Shown: positions 52,647 through 61,690 of the stretch, piece by piece
How the letters are laid out: the number at the start of each line of letters is the position of its first letter
Position numbering within the stretch: position 1 is the first letter of the stretch
NCBI GenBank assembly: GCA_944384205.1
Contig: CALWSL010000001.1
Location: 186,001-250,000, forward strand
Direction of reading: 5' to 3'
Length of the DNA: 64,000 nt
Origin: an uncultured Acetatifactor sp.
GTDB lineage: Bacteria; Bacillota; Clostridia; Lachnospirales; Lachnospiraceae
The notes under the pieces: generated by a model
Seen by the model: the letters and a program-made list of their open reading frames with translations, nothing else
What the model was told of the DNA's origin: nothing
The model's database searches: none
Made by a program: the position numbers and the translations under genes

Positions 52647-53885
52647 TTACCCTAAATCATGCAAAAACAGACCGCTTCTCAGCTTAGGCTCAAACCATGT
52701 GGATTTGGGAGGCATCAGTCTGCCGGCATCCGCCACTGCAAAAAGCTCCCCGATAGAGGTAGGGTACATGGAAAAAGCCACCTTCATATCCGTATGAACC
52801 CTCCGTTCCAGCTCCTCAAGTCCTCTGATTCCTCCTACGAAATCAATCCGCTTGTCGCTTTTCGGGTCTGTAATTCCAAGAACGGGTGCCAGCAGATTCT
52901 CCTGCAATATGGATACATCCAGTCCCTCTACCGCATCCTGACTTAAAATCTCAGGCTTTGCGGTAAGTCTGTACCATTCCTCATCCAGATACATCCCGAA
53001 GGTTCCCTTTTTTTCGGGATGATAGCTTTGCTTGCCCAACTTCTCCACAGTAAAGCATTCTGCTGTCCTTGCGAGAAATTCTTCTTTGGAAAGTCCGTTC
53101 AAATCCTTAACCACACGGTTGTAGTCCAGAATATGCAGTTCTTCGTCCGGAAACAGCACCGACAGGAAGTAGTTGAATTCCTCTTCGCCTGTATAATCAG
53201 GGAAAGCCTCCCGGCGCTTTAATCCCACCTTTACGGCGGAAGCGCATCTGTGGTGTCCATCCGCAATATAAACTGATGGAAGCAGGGCAAAAGCCTTCTG
53301 AATCCTTAAAATCTGCTCATCCTCATCTATAATCCACACACGATGTCCAATACCGTCATCACTGACAAAATCATAGACCGTTTTTCCTTCCTTTGCCGCC
53401 GCAACAATTTCCCGTAACACATCATTCGCCCGGTACGCAAGAAAAATCGGTCCCGTCTGCATATTGCAGATATCTACATGGTTGATTCTGTCCTGCTCCT
53501 TATCCGCTCTGGTATTCTCATGCTTTTTAATAATATGATTGCAGTAATCATCAATGGAAGCACAGGCAACAATGCCGGTCTGGCTTCTGCCTGCAAAGGT
53601 CTGCTCATATAAATAATAACAGGGCTTTACCTCCTGCACAAAACGTCCCTCCGCAATCTGCTGCCGAAGCATTTGCCGCGCTTTTTCATAAACCTCCGGC
53701 GCATAGGTATCAACTTCCTCCCCAAACTGTGTCTCCGCCCGGTCTATCGCCAGAAAGGAGTCGGGATTCTCCTTTACAACTGCGGCTGCCTCCTGTCGGT
53801 TGTACACATCATAAGGCAGTGCAGCAATTCGTTTCTCCATGCCGATTCGCGGTCTGTATGCCTGAAACGGTCTGATATTAGCCAT
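52647..53885 (-). CDS. DUF1015 family protein
   Basis: The 412-residue protein is recognised as DUF1015 by the N-terminal NIRPFQAYRP...IAALPYDVYN, the central HHRCASAVK (ADGHHRC motif, about 215) and PPKSTWFEPKLRSGLFLHDL at the end. Its reaction is unknown. The family is often found beside serA and serC, as here, which suggests a link to serine or phosphoserine metabolism. The start follows AAAGAGGAAACAAT. It has its own promoter because a small plus-strand gene separates it from serA. Confidence 0.9.
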   Translation of the reverse strand: MANIRPFQAYRPRIGMEKRIAALPYDVYNRQEAAAVVKENPDSFLAIDRAETQFGEEVDTYAPEVYEKARQMLRQQIAEGRFVQEVKPCYYLYEQTFAGRSQTGIVACASIDDYCNHIIKKHENTRADKEQDRINHVDICNMQTGPIFLAYRANDVLREIVAAAKEGKTVYDFVSDDGIGHRVWIIDEDEQILRIQKAFALLPSVYIADGHHRCASAVKVGLKRREAFPDYTGEEEFNYFLSVLFPDEELHILDYNRVVKDLNGLSKEEFLARTAECFTVEKLGKQSYHPEKKGTFGMYLDEEWYRLTAKPEILSQDAVEGLDVSILQENLLAPVLGITDPKSDKRIDFVGGIRGLEELERRVHTDMKVAFSMYPTSIGELFAVADAGRLMPPKSTWFEPKLRSGLFLHDLG

Positions 53886-53932
53886 ATTGTTTCCTCTTTC
53901 TTTTGTTTTTCTTTTCCACCCGGATTATTAAT

Positions 53933-53961
53933 ATTTTATCAAATAAAACTATACATAACAA
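53933..53961 (-). promoter_or_regulatory. DUF1015 promoter
   Basis: On the minus strand, -35 TTGTTA (53956-53961), a 17-base spacer and -10 TAAAAT (53933-53938). Its -35 abuts the -35 of the divergent promoter of the 92-residue gene. Confidence 0.5.
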
Positions 53962-53978
53962 GCATCAGGTGCTAAAAT
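53950..53978 (+). promoter_or_regulatory. Promoter of the 92-residue gene
   Basis: -35 TATACA (53950-53955), a 17-base spacer and -10 TAAAAT (53973-53978). The promoter overlaps the DUF1015 promoter back to back. Confidence 0.5.
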
Positions 53979-54020
53979 ATGATAAGAAATCAGTCGTAAT
54001 AAAAAACGGAGGCTTAAAAA

Positions 54021-54299
54021 ATGACAGACGAGCAAAGAAACATCTTAAATAGAGTCAACAAATACGCGGAAACTGTTTTGGGAGATATTGACCCCCAGAA
54101 GGTTCCCGTATCCATGCAGCTTGACAAATTAAAACCAATTATGAAGGAAATTGCAGATGAAATGAATATCAGTCTTGAGGACTTTTTTATTCTCTATATG
54201 GACCTCCAGAGCGAAGCCTCCTGCTTAACTGAGCAGAAGCTGCGTGATGAACTGCAGGATTTGAATAATGGGGACGGTTCGCCGATGTTGTTCCGTTAG
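54021..54299 (+). CDS. Uncharacterised 92-residue protein
   Basis: The start follows ACGGAGGCTTAAAAA. The acidic, helical protein has no signal, membrane segment or cysteine cluster, only one Cys near 68. A conserved-looking stretch VSMQLDKLKPIMKEIADEMNIS may form a helical bundle, and the family is unrecognised. It sits between serA and DUF1015 on the opposite strand, with its own promoter and terminator, breaking a gene group that is often contiguous in relatives. Transcription regulation or a toxin-like role cannot be inferred. Confidence 0.75.
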   Translation: MTDEQRNILNRVNKYAETVLGDIDPQKVPVSMQLDKLKPIMKEIADEMNISLEDFFILYMDLQSEASCLTEQKLRDELQDLNNGDGSPMLFR

Positions 54300-54303
54300 A
54301 AAC

Positions 54304-54321
54304 GTGCGCCGCAAGGCGCAC
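54304..54321 (+). other. GNRA-loop hairpin
   Basis: GTGCGCC-GCAA-GGCGCAC forms a perfect 7-bp stem with a GCAA tetraloop just before the terminator of the 92-residue gene. It could stabilise the transcript end. Confidence 0.55.
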
Positions 54322-54326
54322 ACGAT

Positions 54327-54358
54327 AAAAGCCACATGATTGAAACCATGTGGCTTTT
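54327..54358. terminator. Bidirectional terminator between serA and the 92-residue gene
   Basis: Perfect 12-base arms (54327-54338 and 54347-54358) with an 8-base loop have A-rich and T-rich flanks on both sides, serving the convergent serA (minus) and the 92-residue gene (plus). Confidence 0.85.
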
Positions 54359-54368
54359 AAAAATTTCC

Positions 54369-55532
54369 TTATTTTACGATTCTTACTTTGAATACGCCTT
54401 CTATCTGCTGCAACGCATCCACGATTTCAGCGTTTGCCGCATCCTCAATATCCAGCAGGGTGTAAGCTACTTCCCCCCGGGATTTGTTGGTCATATCACT
54501 GATATTAATACCCTTCTCACCAAATACAGCGGTAAATTTGGTAATCATATTCGCAATGTTCTTATGGAAAACCGCCACACGACCCGTCTTGGAACAAACG
54601 CCCATATCACATGCAGGATAATTCACGCTGTTCTTGATATTACCGTTCTCAAGATAATCCATCATCTCAGCAACTGCCATCTGGGCACAGTTATCTTCGG
54701 ATTCCTCAGTGCTTGCGCCAAGGTGCGGAATTACGATACAGCCTTTTTGACCTGCCGTGGTGGGATTCGGGAAATCTGACACATAATGAGCCACCTTTCC
54801 GCTCTTCAATGCTTCCAGCACATCCTCCTCGTCAGCCAGCAAATCTCTTGCGAAATTCAATATGGTTACGCCATCCTTCATTTTGCCGATGGATTCTTTA
54901 TTTATCATGCCCTTTGTAGAATCCAGCAGCGGGACATGCACTGTAATATAATCGCACTCTGCATATATATCGTCCAAATTAAATACATGCTTTACGCTGC
55001 GGCTTAAGCTCCATGCCGCATTCACGGACAGATAAGGGTCATAACCATACACTTCCATACCAAGGGAAACCGCTGCGTTGGCAACCTTGACACCGATAGC
55101 GCCAAGACCGATGACGCCCAGCTTTTTGCCAAGAATTTCCGTTCCGGCGAAGTTCTTTTTCTCCTTCTCAGCGTTCTTTGCAATATTTTCGTCCTCTTTG
55201 GAAGCCTTTACCCACTCAATACCGCCGACAACATCGCGGGCAGCTAAAAGCATACCTGCAATCACAAGCTCTTTTACACCGTTTGCATTTGCGCCGGGAG
55301 TATTGAATACCACAATTCCCTTCTCTGCACATTTGTCAAGGGGAATATTGTTGACACCGGCACCTGCCCTTGCTACTGCCAGCAAGCCGTCAGGAAGCTC
55401 CATCTCGTGCATGGAAGCGCTTCTGACTAAAATGCCCTCAGCTTCCTTTACATCCTCTGTCAACTGATAGTCGGCAGTCAGATTATCAAGACCTACTTTG
55501 GAAATGGGATTTAGACAATTAATTTTAAACAT
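54369..55532 (-). CDS. serA: D-3-phosphoglycerate dehydrogenase with ACT domain
   Basis: SerA oxidises 3-phosphoglycerate with NAD, the first step of serine synthesis. The 387-residue chain has the 2-hydroxyacid dehydrogenase core (ARAGAGVNNIPLDKCAEKGIVVFNTPGANA), a Rossmann motif GVIGLGAIGVKVANAA (about 135-150) and a C-terminal ACT-like domain (about 315-387) for serine inhibition. The start shares one base with the serC stop (TGATG), so translation is coupled. Confidence 0.95.
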   Translation of the reverse strand: MFKINCLNPISKVGLDNLTADYQLTEDVKEAEGILVRSASMHEMELPDGLLAVARAGAGVNNIPLDKCAEKGIVVFNTPGANANGVKELVIAGMLLAARDVVGGIEWVKASKEDENIAKNAEKEKKNFAGTEILGKKLGVIGLGAIGVKVANAAVSLGMEVYGYDPYLSVNAAWSLSRSVKHVFNLDDIYAECDYITVHVPLLDSTKGMINKESIGKMKDGVTILNFARDLLADEEDVLEALKSGKVAHYVSDFPNPTTAGQKGCIVIPHLGASTEESEDNCAQMAVAEMMDYLENGNIKNSVNYPACDMGVCSKTGRVAVFHKNIANMITKFTAVFGEKGINISDMTNKSRGEVAYTLLDIEDAANAEIVDALQQIEGVFKVRIVK

Positions 55533-56614
55533 CAGGCATTCTCCTCTTCAAACTTCTTCATAAATTCAACTAATTTCTCAACACCCTCGATAGGCATTGC
55601 ATTATAGATGCTTGCACGCATACCGCCAACGGTTCTGTGTCCCTTTAAGTTCTCGAAGCCTGCTTCTTTTGCCTCCTTGACAAATTTCGCATCAAGCTCC
55701 TCATTGCCGGTTACAAAAGGCACATTCATCAAAGAACGGTCTTCCTTGCGTACAGTACCTTTAAACAGCTTGCTCTCATCAAGGAAATCATAAAGAATCT
55801 TCGCTTTCTTCTCATTATGCTCCTTCATTGCTGTCAGACCGCCCATTTTCTTAATCCACTTAAATACCTTACCGCAGATGTAGATGCCATATGCAGGCGG
55901 CGTATTATACAGGGAATTATTGTCCGCATGAATCTTATAGCGAAGCATGGTAGGAGTTCCGGGAAGAACGTCCTCAGTAATCAAATCCTCTCTGATGATA
56001 ACGATAACCACACCGGCAGGTCCGATGTTCTTCTGTACACCGCCGTAAATCACACCATACTTGGTCACATCAACAGGCTCGGACAGAAAACAGCTCGATA
56101 CATCTGCAACCAGCGTCTTACCCTTTGTGTTGGGAAGGGTTTTGAATTTGGTACCGTAAATGGTATTATTTTCACAAATATAAACATAATCTGCGTCTTC
56201 GCTGATAGGAAGATCGGAACAATCAGGAATATAAGAGAATGTCTTATCCTCAGAGGATGCAATCTTGTTTGCCTTGCCGTACAAGGAAGCCTCCTGATAT
56301 GCTTTCTTTGCCCACTGTCCCGTTACGATGTAATCAGCAACGCCATTCTTCATCAGATTCATGGGAATCATGGCGAACTGCTGGCTTGCGCCGCCCTGCA
56401 AAAACAGCACCTTGTAATTATCAGGGATATTCATAAGCTCTCTTAAGTCAGCTTCAGCTTCCTTGATAATGGTTTCATAAGCCTTTGATCTGTGGCTCAT
56501 CTCCATTACGGACATTCCGGTTCCGCGATAATCAAGCATTTCGTCTGCCGCTTCCTTTAACACTTCTTCCGGCAGGACTGCAGGACCTGCTGAGAAATTG
56601 TAAACTCTTGCCAT
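55532..56614 (-). CDS. serC: Phosphoserine aminotransferase
   Basis: SerC makes phosphoserine from phosphohydroxypyruvate and glutamate. The 360-residue PLP enzyme has the N-terminal ARVYNFSAGPAVLPEEVL, a PLP-binding QGGASQQFAMIPMNL, and the Schiff-base Lys in YGGVQKNIGPAG (about 195). The start at 56614 follows GAGGAGGATTTTAACA; the frame is open six codons upstream. The terminal KFEEENA tail is normal. Its promoter and structured leader lie upstream. Confidence 0.96.
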   Translation of the reverse strand: MARVYNFSAGPAVLPEEVLKEAADEMLDYRGTGMSVMEMSHRSKAYETIIKEAEADLRELMNIPDNYKVLFLQGGASQQFAMIPMNLMKNGVADYIVTGQWAKKAYQEASLYGKANKIASSEDKTFSYIPDCSDLPISEDADYVYICENNTIYGTKFKTLPNTKGKTLVADVSSCFLSEPVDVTKYGVIYGGVQKNIGPAGVVIVIIREDLITEDVLPGTPTMLRYKIHADNNSLYNTPPAYGIYICGKVFKWIKKMGGLTAMKEHNEKKAKILYDFLDESKLFKGTVRKEDRSLMNVPFVTGNEELDAKFVKEAKEAGFENLKGHRTVGGMRASIYNAMPIEGVEKLVEFMKKFEEENA

Positions 56615-56679
56615 TGTTAAAATCCTCCTCAAAATTATTTAAATATAGGCAATTATTATTATGTAGCGCAAAGCGCGGT

Positions 56680-56714
56680 CGCATCTGCGGCATATTATCC
56701 TTTATGCAGATGCG
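56680..56714 (-). promoter_or_regulatory. Structured leader of serCA
   Basis: Nine-base perfect arms (56680-56688 and 56706-56714) flank a 17-base loop between the promoter and the serC ribosome site. A second short hairpin GCGC-AAA-GCGC lies at about 56666-56676. There is no terminator-like T tract, so any control would be translational or by RNA stability. Confidence 0.45.
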
Positions 56715-56740
56715 CATTCTCAAAAAAAGACCATAGGTAT

Positions 56741-56769
56741 AGAATAATCGTTCCGTTTGCTTTAGTCAA
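56741..56769 (-). promoter_or_regulatory. serCA promoter
   Basis: On the minus strand, -35 TTGACT (56764-56769), a 17-base spacer and -10 TATTCT (56741-56746). The leader to the serC start is about 120 bases. Confidence 0.65.
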
Positions 56770-56834
56770 CTGCATTGATAAATTATTTTTATTTTGTGTG
56801 TATGCAACGGACATTTGTCTTTTTCGGGAAGATA

Positions 56835-58223
56835 TTAATAAAACATAACAACAGGCGTACCGATTTCCACCATATCATACAACTCTTCCATCTTTTCTGT
56901 AGGTGTATTGATACAGCCATGGGAACCGTTTGTCTGATAAATCGTTCCGCCGAATTTGCTTCGCCAGCTTGCATCATGAATCCCGATATTGCCCTTGACA
57001 GGCATCCAGAATTTTACAGGCGAGGCATATCCGGGACCTCGGAGCACCCTGTTTTTTTGTTTGTTATAAACGTAATTGACACCTTCCGGCGTCCCCATTT
57101 TCCTGCCCGTATTGCCGGTTACGACCTCCGTCTCCAGCTGCAGTTCGCCGTCCTCATAATAATACATCTTCTGCTCAGTCATATCAATTTCGATATAGGT
57201 ACTGCCAATATCATCCTTGCCGTGAACCACTCCTTCCCTTTTATAAGAGGGAATATGTATCTGTGCGGTATCCGTGTGGAATTCGGCAGAAAGAAGATTT
57301 TCCATCAGATAAGCAACTTCCTCCTCCTGATTGATTTCCGTGCCGTAGGTTCCGCCCTTTACAGTGACAACATCACCTCTGGTACTCTGGAACTTTCTCT
57401 CTTTTCCGTAGGTGTCATAAGCTTGCGCCAGAGAGGACACAAAGTTCCGGATTCCTTCCTCGTCCAGCATCAAACTTCCGTTTTCATCCAGCAGTACTTC
57501 ACCGCGGGCGATCCTGATAAAGTCGGACATGACAACCTCATCCAGCGGAATTTGGGCATCGCCCATATCATACACAAGATTGCACTGCTGAAAAGCATCC
57601 ACCTTCTCCCAAAGCTGCTCTGTGGCAGCCTGTTCCTCCGTCAGCGGAATATCATAGTAGCATCCTGCCTGCATCAAATCCAGCTCATACTCTCCTGCAG
57701 CAATCGCCTGCTTCAATGCAGCAAACGCCTTTTCCACATCCAGTCTGTCCTTCAGTCCGTCATATAAAAAATATCCGTCCTTCCAGTTGCGCACAAGAAA
57801 ATAATCGGTAAGACGCTGCTTCTCATTCCTTACAATGTCCAGCTCCTCAAATGCCGCCTGTAAAAGCTGTTCATCATAAGTAACCACAGGAGCAATTTCA
57901 TGTTTTTGATGAAAGGTAAGATTATCTATCCACAACAGAGCATTTTGTTCTTCCTGATAGCGGTTCAACGACGCAATATAATCTCCTTCAAATCCAAGCT
58001 CCGCCATATCAATGGCATATCGTCCGCCGTTCTTATCTGTAATTATAAGGATGGGAGCCTCCATCTCCGACAGAAGCTCCGCATTGACTTCCTCCACTGT
58101 TTTTCCGGTGCAGTACACGCCGTTAATCCAGGTATTCAGACAAAATCCGTCTTTATAATAATACGCCAAAAGAAAATAAACTGCGAATACCGGAATCAAA
58201 AGCAGAAATAATTTTTTCTTCAT
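56835..58223 (-). CDS. L,D-transpeptidase (YkuD) with peptidoglycan-binding domain
   Basis: The 462-residue protein is extracellular and membrane-anchored, with an N-terminal membrane helix (about 4-22). A long extracytoplasmic region of the peptidoglycan-binding-like fold (about 35-330) follows, then a C-terminal YkuD domain. The latter has GIHDASWRSKFGG and the catalytic SHGCIN with Cys437 (the His lies two residues before it). It makes 3-3 cross-links or anchors proteins to meso-diaminopimelate, reactions insensitive to most beta-lactams. It is downstream of ilvB2 by about 30 bases, an odd neighbour. Confidence 0.92.
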   Translation of the reverse strand: MKKKLFLLLIPVFAVYFLLAYYYKDGFCLNTWINGVYCTGKTVEEVNAELLSEMEAPILIITDKNGGRYAIDMAELGFEGDYIASLNRYQEEQNALLWIDNLTFHQKHEIAPVVTYDEQLLQAAFEELDIVRNEKQRLTDYFLVRNWKDGYFLYDGLKDRLDVEKAFAALKQAIAAGEYELDLMQAGCYYDIPLTEEQAATEQLWEKVDAFQQCNLVYDMGDAQIPLDEVVMSDFIRIARGEVLLDENGSLMLDEEGIRNFVSSLAQAYDTYGKERKFQSTRGDVVTVKGGTYGTEINQEEEVAYLMENLLSAEFHTDTAQIHIPSYKREGVVHGKDDIGSTYIEIDMTEQKMYYYEDGELQLETEVVTGNTGRKMGTPEGVNYVYNKQKNRVLRGPGYASPVKFWMPVKGNIGIHDASWRSKFGGTIYQTNGSHGCINTPTEKMEELYDMVEIGTPVVMFY

Positions 58224-58253
58224 ATGATTATCCTTTAATCATTATGACTGTTT

Positions 58254-59939
58254 TTATGCTTGTTGCTTTTCGCGTAAATCTTCTCCGTCAAATACGTCCG
58301 TAAGCGGCGCGCCTGCAGGAACCATCGGGAATACCTTATCATCCTCCGGAATGATACACTCAATCAACACAGGCGCTTTTAAGGAAATTGCCTTTTTGAT
58401 AGCGGGCGCAACCTCTTCCTTTTTGGTTACTCTGATTGCCGCACAGCCCAGACCCTCTGCCACCTTGCAGAAATCAACCTTGTCATTCAGTACTGTCTGG
58501 GAATAACGTTTTCCGTAGAAAAGGGTCTGCCACTGCCGAACCATACCAAGCACATGGTTGTTGATAACCACCTGAATAATCGGAATATTGTAACGGCTTG
58601 CAGTCGCCAGCTCATTCATATTCATACGGAAACAGCCGTCGCCTGCGATATTGATACAAATCTTATCAGGCTGACCGAGCTGTGCGCCGATGCAGGCTCC
58701 CAGACCATAACCCATGGTACCGAGTCCGCCTGAGGACAGGAACGTGCGGGGCTTTGTATATTGATAATACTGCGCCGCCCACATCTGATGCTGACCGACA
58801 TCCGTGGTAATGATTGCCTCGCCATTCGTAATGCGGTCAATCTCCTCTATTACATAGGGACAGGAAAGCTGTCCGTCATCATATTTTAACGGAAATCTTG
58901 TCTTTAAATCCCAAACAGTCTGCATCCACTCACTGTGCTCCTGCTTGGAAAGCTTACCGTTTAAAGTAGTCAGTACCGTCTTCAAATCGCCTACCAGCGC
59001 AGCGTCCACACGGATGTTTTTGTTGATTTCCGCAGCATCGATATCAATCTGAATTACCTTTGCATTCTCGGCAAACTTCTTTGGATTACCGATAACGCGG
59101 TCAGAAAATCTTGCCCCCAGTGCAATCAGTAAATCACACTGACTTACCCCTAAGTTGGATGCCTTTGTTCCGTGCATGCCAATCATTCCGGTATAACGGG
59201 GACTTTTGCCGTCGAAAGCGCCCTTTGCCATCAGCGTATCGCAGACCGGCGCGTCAATCAGTTCCGCAAGCTCAGCCACTTCTTCGGAAGCGCCGGAGGC
59301 AACCGCACCGCCGCCCAGATAGATAAAAGGCTTCTTAGCCTGACTGATAAAGGTAATCGCCTGTTCCAAATCAGCCTCTGTATATTTTACAGCCGGCTCC
59401 TCAACCTCTGGTTTTTCGGGAGTATACTCACAAACCGCAGCGGTGACATCCTTTGTAATATCTACAAGCACGGGCCCGGGCCGTCCGCTTCTTGCAATAT
59501 GGAAAGCCTTGCGGATGGTATCTGCAAGAATCTCTACGTTCTTTACAATAAATCCATGTTTTGTAATAGGCATGGTTACGCCTGCAATGTCTACCTCCTG
59601 AAAGCTGTCCTTTCCCAGCATGGGCAGCGTTACATTGGCGGTAATTGCAACCATGGGTACGGAATCCATATATGCGGTTGCAATACCCGTTACCAGATTG
59701 GTAGCGCCGGGACCGCTTGTTGCCATACATACGCCGACCTTTCCGGTTGCTCTCGCATAACCGTCCGCCGCATGAGCGGCTCCCTGCTCGTGGGAGGTCA
59801 GCACATGTTTAATCTCATCACTATGTTTATAGAGAGCGTCATATACATTTAAGATGGTTCCGCCGGGATAACCGAAAACAGTGTCTACTCCCTGCTCCTT
59901 TAAACACTCTACTACAATTTCAGAACCTGTTAACTGCAT
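58254..59939 (-). CDS. ilvB: Acetolactate synthase large subunit, copy 2
   Basis: The 561-residue TPP/FAD enzyme has the catalytic Glu in LTSHEQGAAHAADGYAR, the FAD region and the TPP motif GDGCFRMNMNELATASRYN...NNHVLGMVRQ. It resembles the canonical IlvB/IlvI more than copy 1 does. It follows ilvD by 24 bases with CGGAGGATTAGATAA. No small subunit is adjacent, so it may use the ilvN copies at 26931-28010. Confidence 0.95.
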   Translation of the reverse strand: MQLTGSEIVVECLKEQGVDTVFGYPGGTILNVYDALYKHSDEIKHVLTSHEQGAAHAADGYARATGKVGVCMATSGPGATNLVTGIATAYMDSVPMVAITANVTLPMLGKDSFQEVDIAGVTMPITKHGFIVKNVEILADTIRKAFHIARSGRPGPVLVDITKDVTAAVCEYTPEKPEVEEPAVKYTEADLEQAITFISQAKKPFIYLGGGAVASGASEEVAELAELIDAPVCDTLMAKGAFDGKSPRYTGMIGMHGTKASNLGVSQCDLLIALGARFSDRVIGNPKKFAENAKVIQIDIDAAEINKNIRVDAALVGDLKTVLTTLNGKLSKQEHSEWMQTVWDLKTRFPLKYDDGQLSCPYVIEEIDRITNGEAIITTDVGQHQMWAAQYYQYTKPRTFLSSGGLGTMGYGLGACIGAQLGQPDKICINIAGDGCFRMNMNELATASRYNIPIIQVVINNHVLGMVRQWQTLFYGKRYSQTVLNDKVDFCKVAEGLGCAAIRVTKKEEVAPAIKKAISLKAPVLIECIIPEDDKVFPMVPAGAPLTDVFDGEDLREKQQA

Positions 59940-59963
59940 TTATCTAATCCTCCGTTATTCTTC

Positions 59964-61640
59964 TTACTGGTTTTTGGAAGGTACCTCCAATACGGCGCCT
60001 CTGTTGCCGCTGGTAACCAGTTCGCGGTATCTGGAAAGGTATCCTGTTGTAATCTTCGGCTCTCTGGGCTGCCATTTTGCTCTTCTCTCCGCCAGTATTT
60101 CATCGGACACAAGTACATCCAGCTTGTTCTCAGGGATATTAATACGGATGATATCTCCTTCTTCCACCAGCGCAATGGGTCCGCCCACAGCAGCTTCCGG
60201 GGAGACATGACCGATGGATGCGCCTCGGGAGGCACCTGAGAAACGCCCGTCTGTAATCAGCGCCACACTGGAGCCTAATCCCATACCTGCGATTGCAGAG
60301 GTAGGATTTAACATCTCCCTCATGCCGGGACCACCCTTAGGACCTTCATAGCGGATGACTACAACATCGCCCGCCACAATTTTGCCGCCCTTGATTGCGG
60401 CAATCGCATCTTCTTCACAGTCAAAAACTCTTGCCGGACCTTCATGCACCATCATCTCGGGCACAACTGCAGAACGTTTTACAACGCCGCTGTCAGGAGC
60501 AAGATTTCCTCTTAAAATGGCGATACCGCCTGTCTCGGAATAGGGATTTTCAACAGGACGAATTACCTCAGGGTTTTTATTGATACAATTTTTAATGTTT
60601 TCACCGATGGTCGTTCCGTTTACGGTCATACAATCGAGATGCAGCAGATTTTTCTTTGTAAGCTCGTTCATTACGGCATATACGCCGCCCGCCTCGTTTA
60701 AGTCTTCCATATAAGTAGGACCGGCAGGTGCAAGATGGCAAAGGTTAGGCGTCTTTGCAGACAGCTCGTTTGCAATATCAAGGTTCAGATCCACACCAGC
60801 CTCTCTTGCAATGGCAGGAAGATGCAGCATGGAGTTGGTGGAGCAACCCAGTGCCATATCCACGGTCAGCGCATTCATAAACGCCTTTTCCGTCATAATA
60901 TCACGAGGCTTGATATCCTTTTCTACCAGTTCCATAATCTTCATGCCGGCATGCTTTGCCAGACGGATTCTTTCGGAATAAACAGCAGGAATGGTTCCGT
61001 TGCCCTTTAAGCCCATACCAATCGCCTCGGTTAGACAGTTCATGGAGTTCGCGGTATACATACCGGAGCAGGAGCCGCAGGTAGGACAAACCTTCTCCTC
61101 AAACTCGGTCAGTTCTTCCATCGTCATGGTGCCTGCGGCAACGCTGCCTACCGCTTCAAACATGGAAGATAAGCTTCTCTTTTGTCCGTGTACATGACCT
61201 GCAAGCATAGGACCGCCGGATACAAAAATAGTAGGAATATTCACTCTTGCCGCAGCCATCAAAAGCCCCGGCACATTCTTGTCACAGTTCGGAATACATA
61301 CCAGTCCGTCAAAGCCATGTGCCATAGCCATACATTCGGTACTGTCTGCAATCAGATCTCTGGTTACCAGAGAATATTTCATTCCCACATGCCCCATTGC
61401 GATACCGTCGCATACTGCTATCGCCGGAAATACGACAGGGGTACCGCCCGCCATGGCAACACCCATCTTAACTGCCTCCGTAATTTTATCCAGATTCATA
61501 TGACCGGGTACAATCTCATTATAGGAGCTGACAATACCAATCAGAGGGCGTCTGCGCTCCTCCTCTGTATATCCAAGTGCATTAAAAAGACTTCTGTGCG
61601 GCGCCTGTGCGGTACCTGTTTTTACGGAATCACTTCTCAT
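59964..61640 (-). CDS. ilvD: Dihydroxy-acid dehydratase
   Basis: IlvD dehydrates dihydroxyisovalerate and dihydroxymethylvalerate to the keto acids. The 558-residue chain has the [Fe-S] cluster cysteines in [17 protein letters not shown] and the [15 protein letters not shown] segment, plus the C-terminal [20 protein letters not shown]. The start at 61640 follows GAGGATGGGAAA; the frame is open twelve codons upstream. It lies between leuB and ilvB2 in the same operon. Confidence 0.96.
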   Translation of the reverse strand: MRSDSVKTGTAQAPHRSLFNALGYTEEERRRPLIGIVSSYNEIVPGHMNLDKITEAVKMGVAMAGGTPVVFPAIAVCDGIAMGHVGMKYSLVTRDLIADSTECMAMAHGFDGLVCIPNCDKNVPGLLMAAARVNIPTIFVSGGPMLAGHVHGQKRSLSSMFEAVGSVAAGTMTMEELTEFEEKVCPTCGSCSGMYTANSMNCLTEAIGMGLKGNGTIPAVYSERIRLAKHAGMKIMELVEKDIKPRDIMTEKAFMNALTVDMALGCSTNSMLHLPAIAREAGVDLNLDIANELSAKTPNLCHLAPAGPTYMEDLNEAGGVYAVMNELTKKNLLHLDCMTVNGTTIGENIKNCINKNPEVIRPVENPYSETGGIAILRGNLAPDSGVVKRSAVVPEMMVHEGPARVFDCEEDAIAAIKGGKIVAGDVVVIRYEGPKGGPGMREMLNPTSAIAGMGLGSSVALITDGRFSGASRGASIGHVSPEAAVGGPIALVEEGDIIRINIPENKLDVLVSDEILAERRAKWQPREPKITTGYLSRYRELVTSGNRGAVLEVPSKNQ

Positions 61641-61690
61641 TTTCCCATCCTCTTTCCTTATCATATTTCGTTTCACTGTTTACGATATCG

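Noticed and set aside
56775-57767. Open frame of 330 codons opposite the L,D-transpeptidase
   Set aside because: It lies wholly over a recognised gene on the other strand and has no family resemblance or start signal.
59172-59852. Open frame on the plus strand opposite ilvB2
   Set aside because: A shadow of ilvB2 with no ribosome site or protein-family features.
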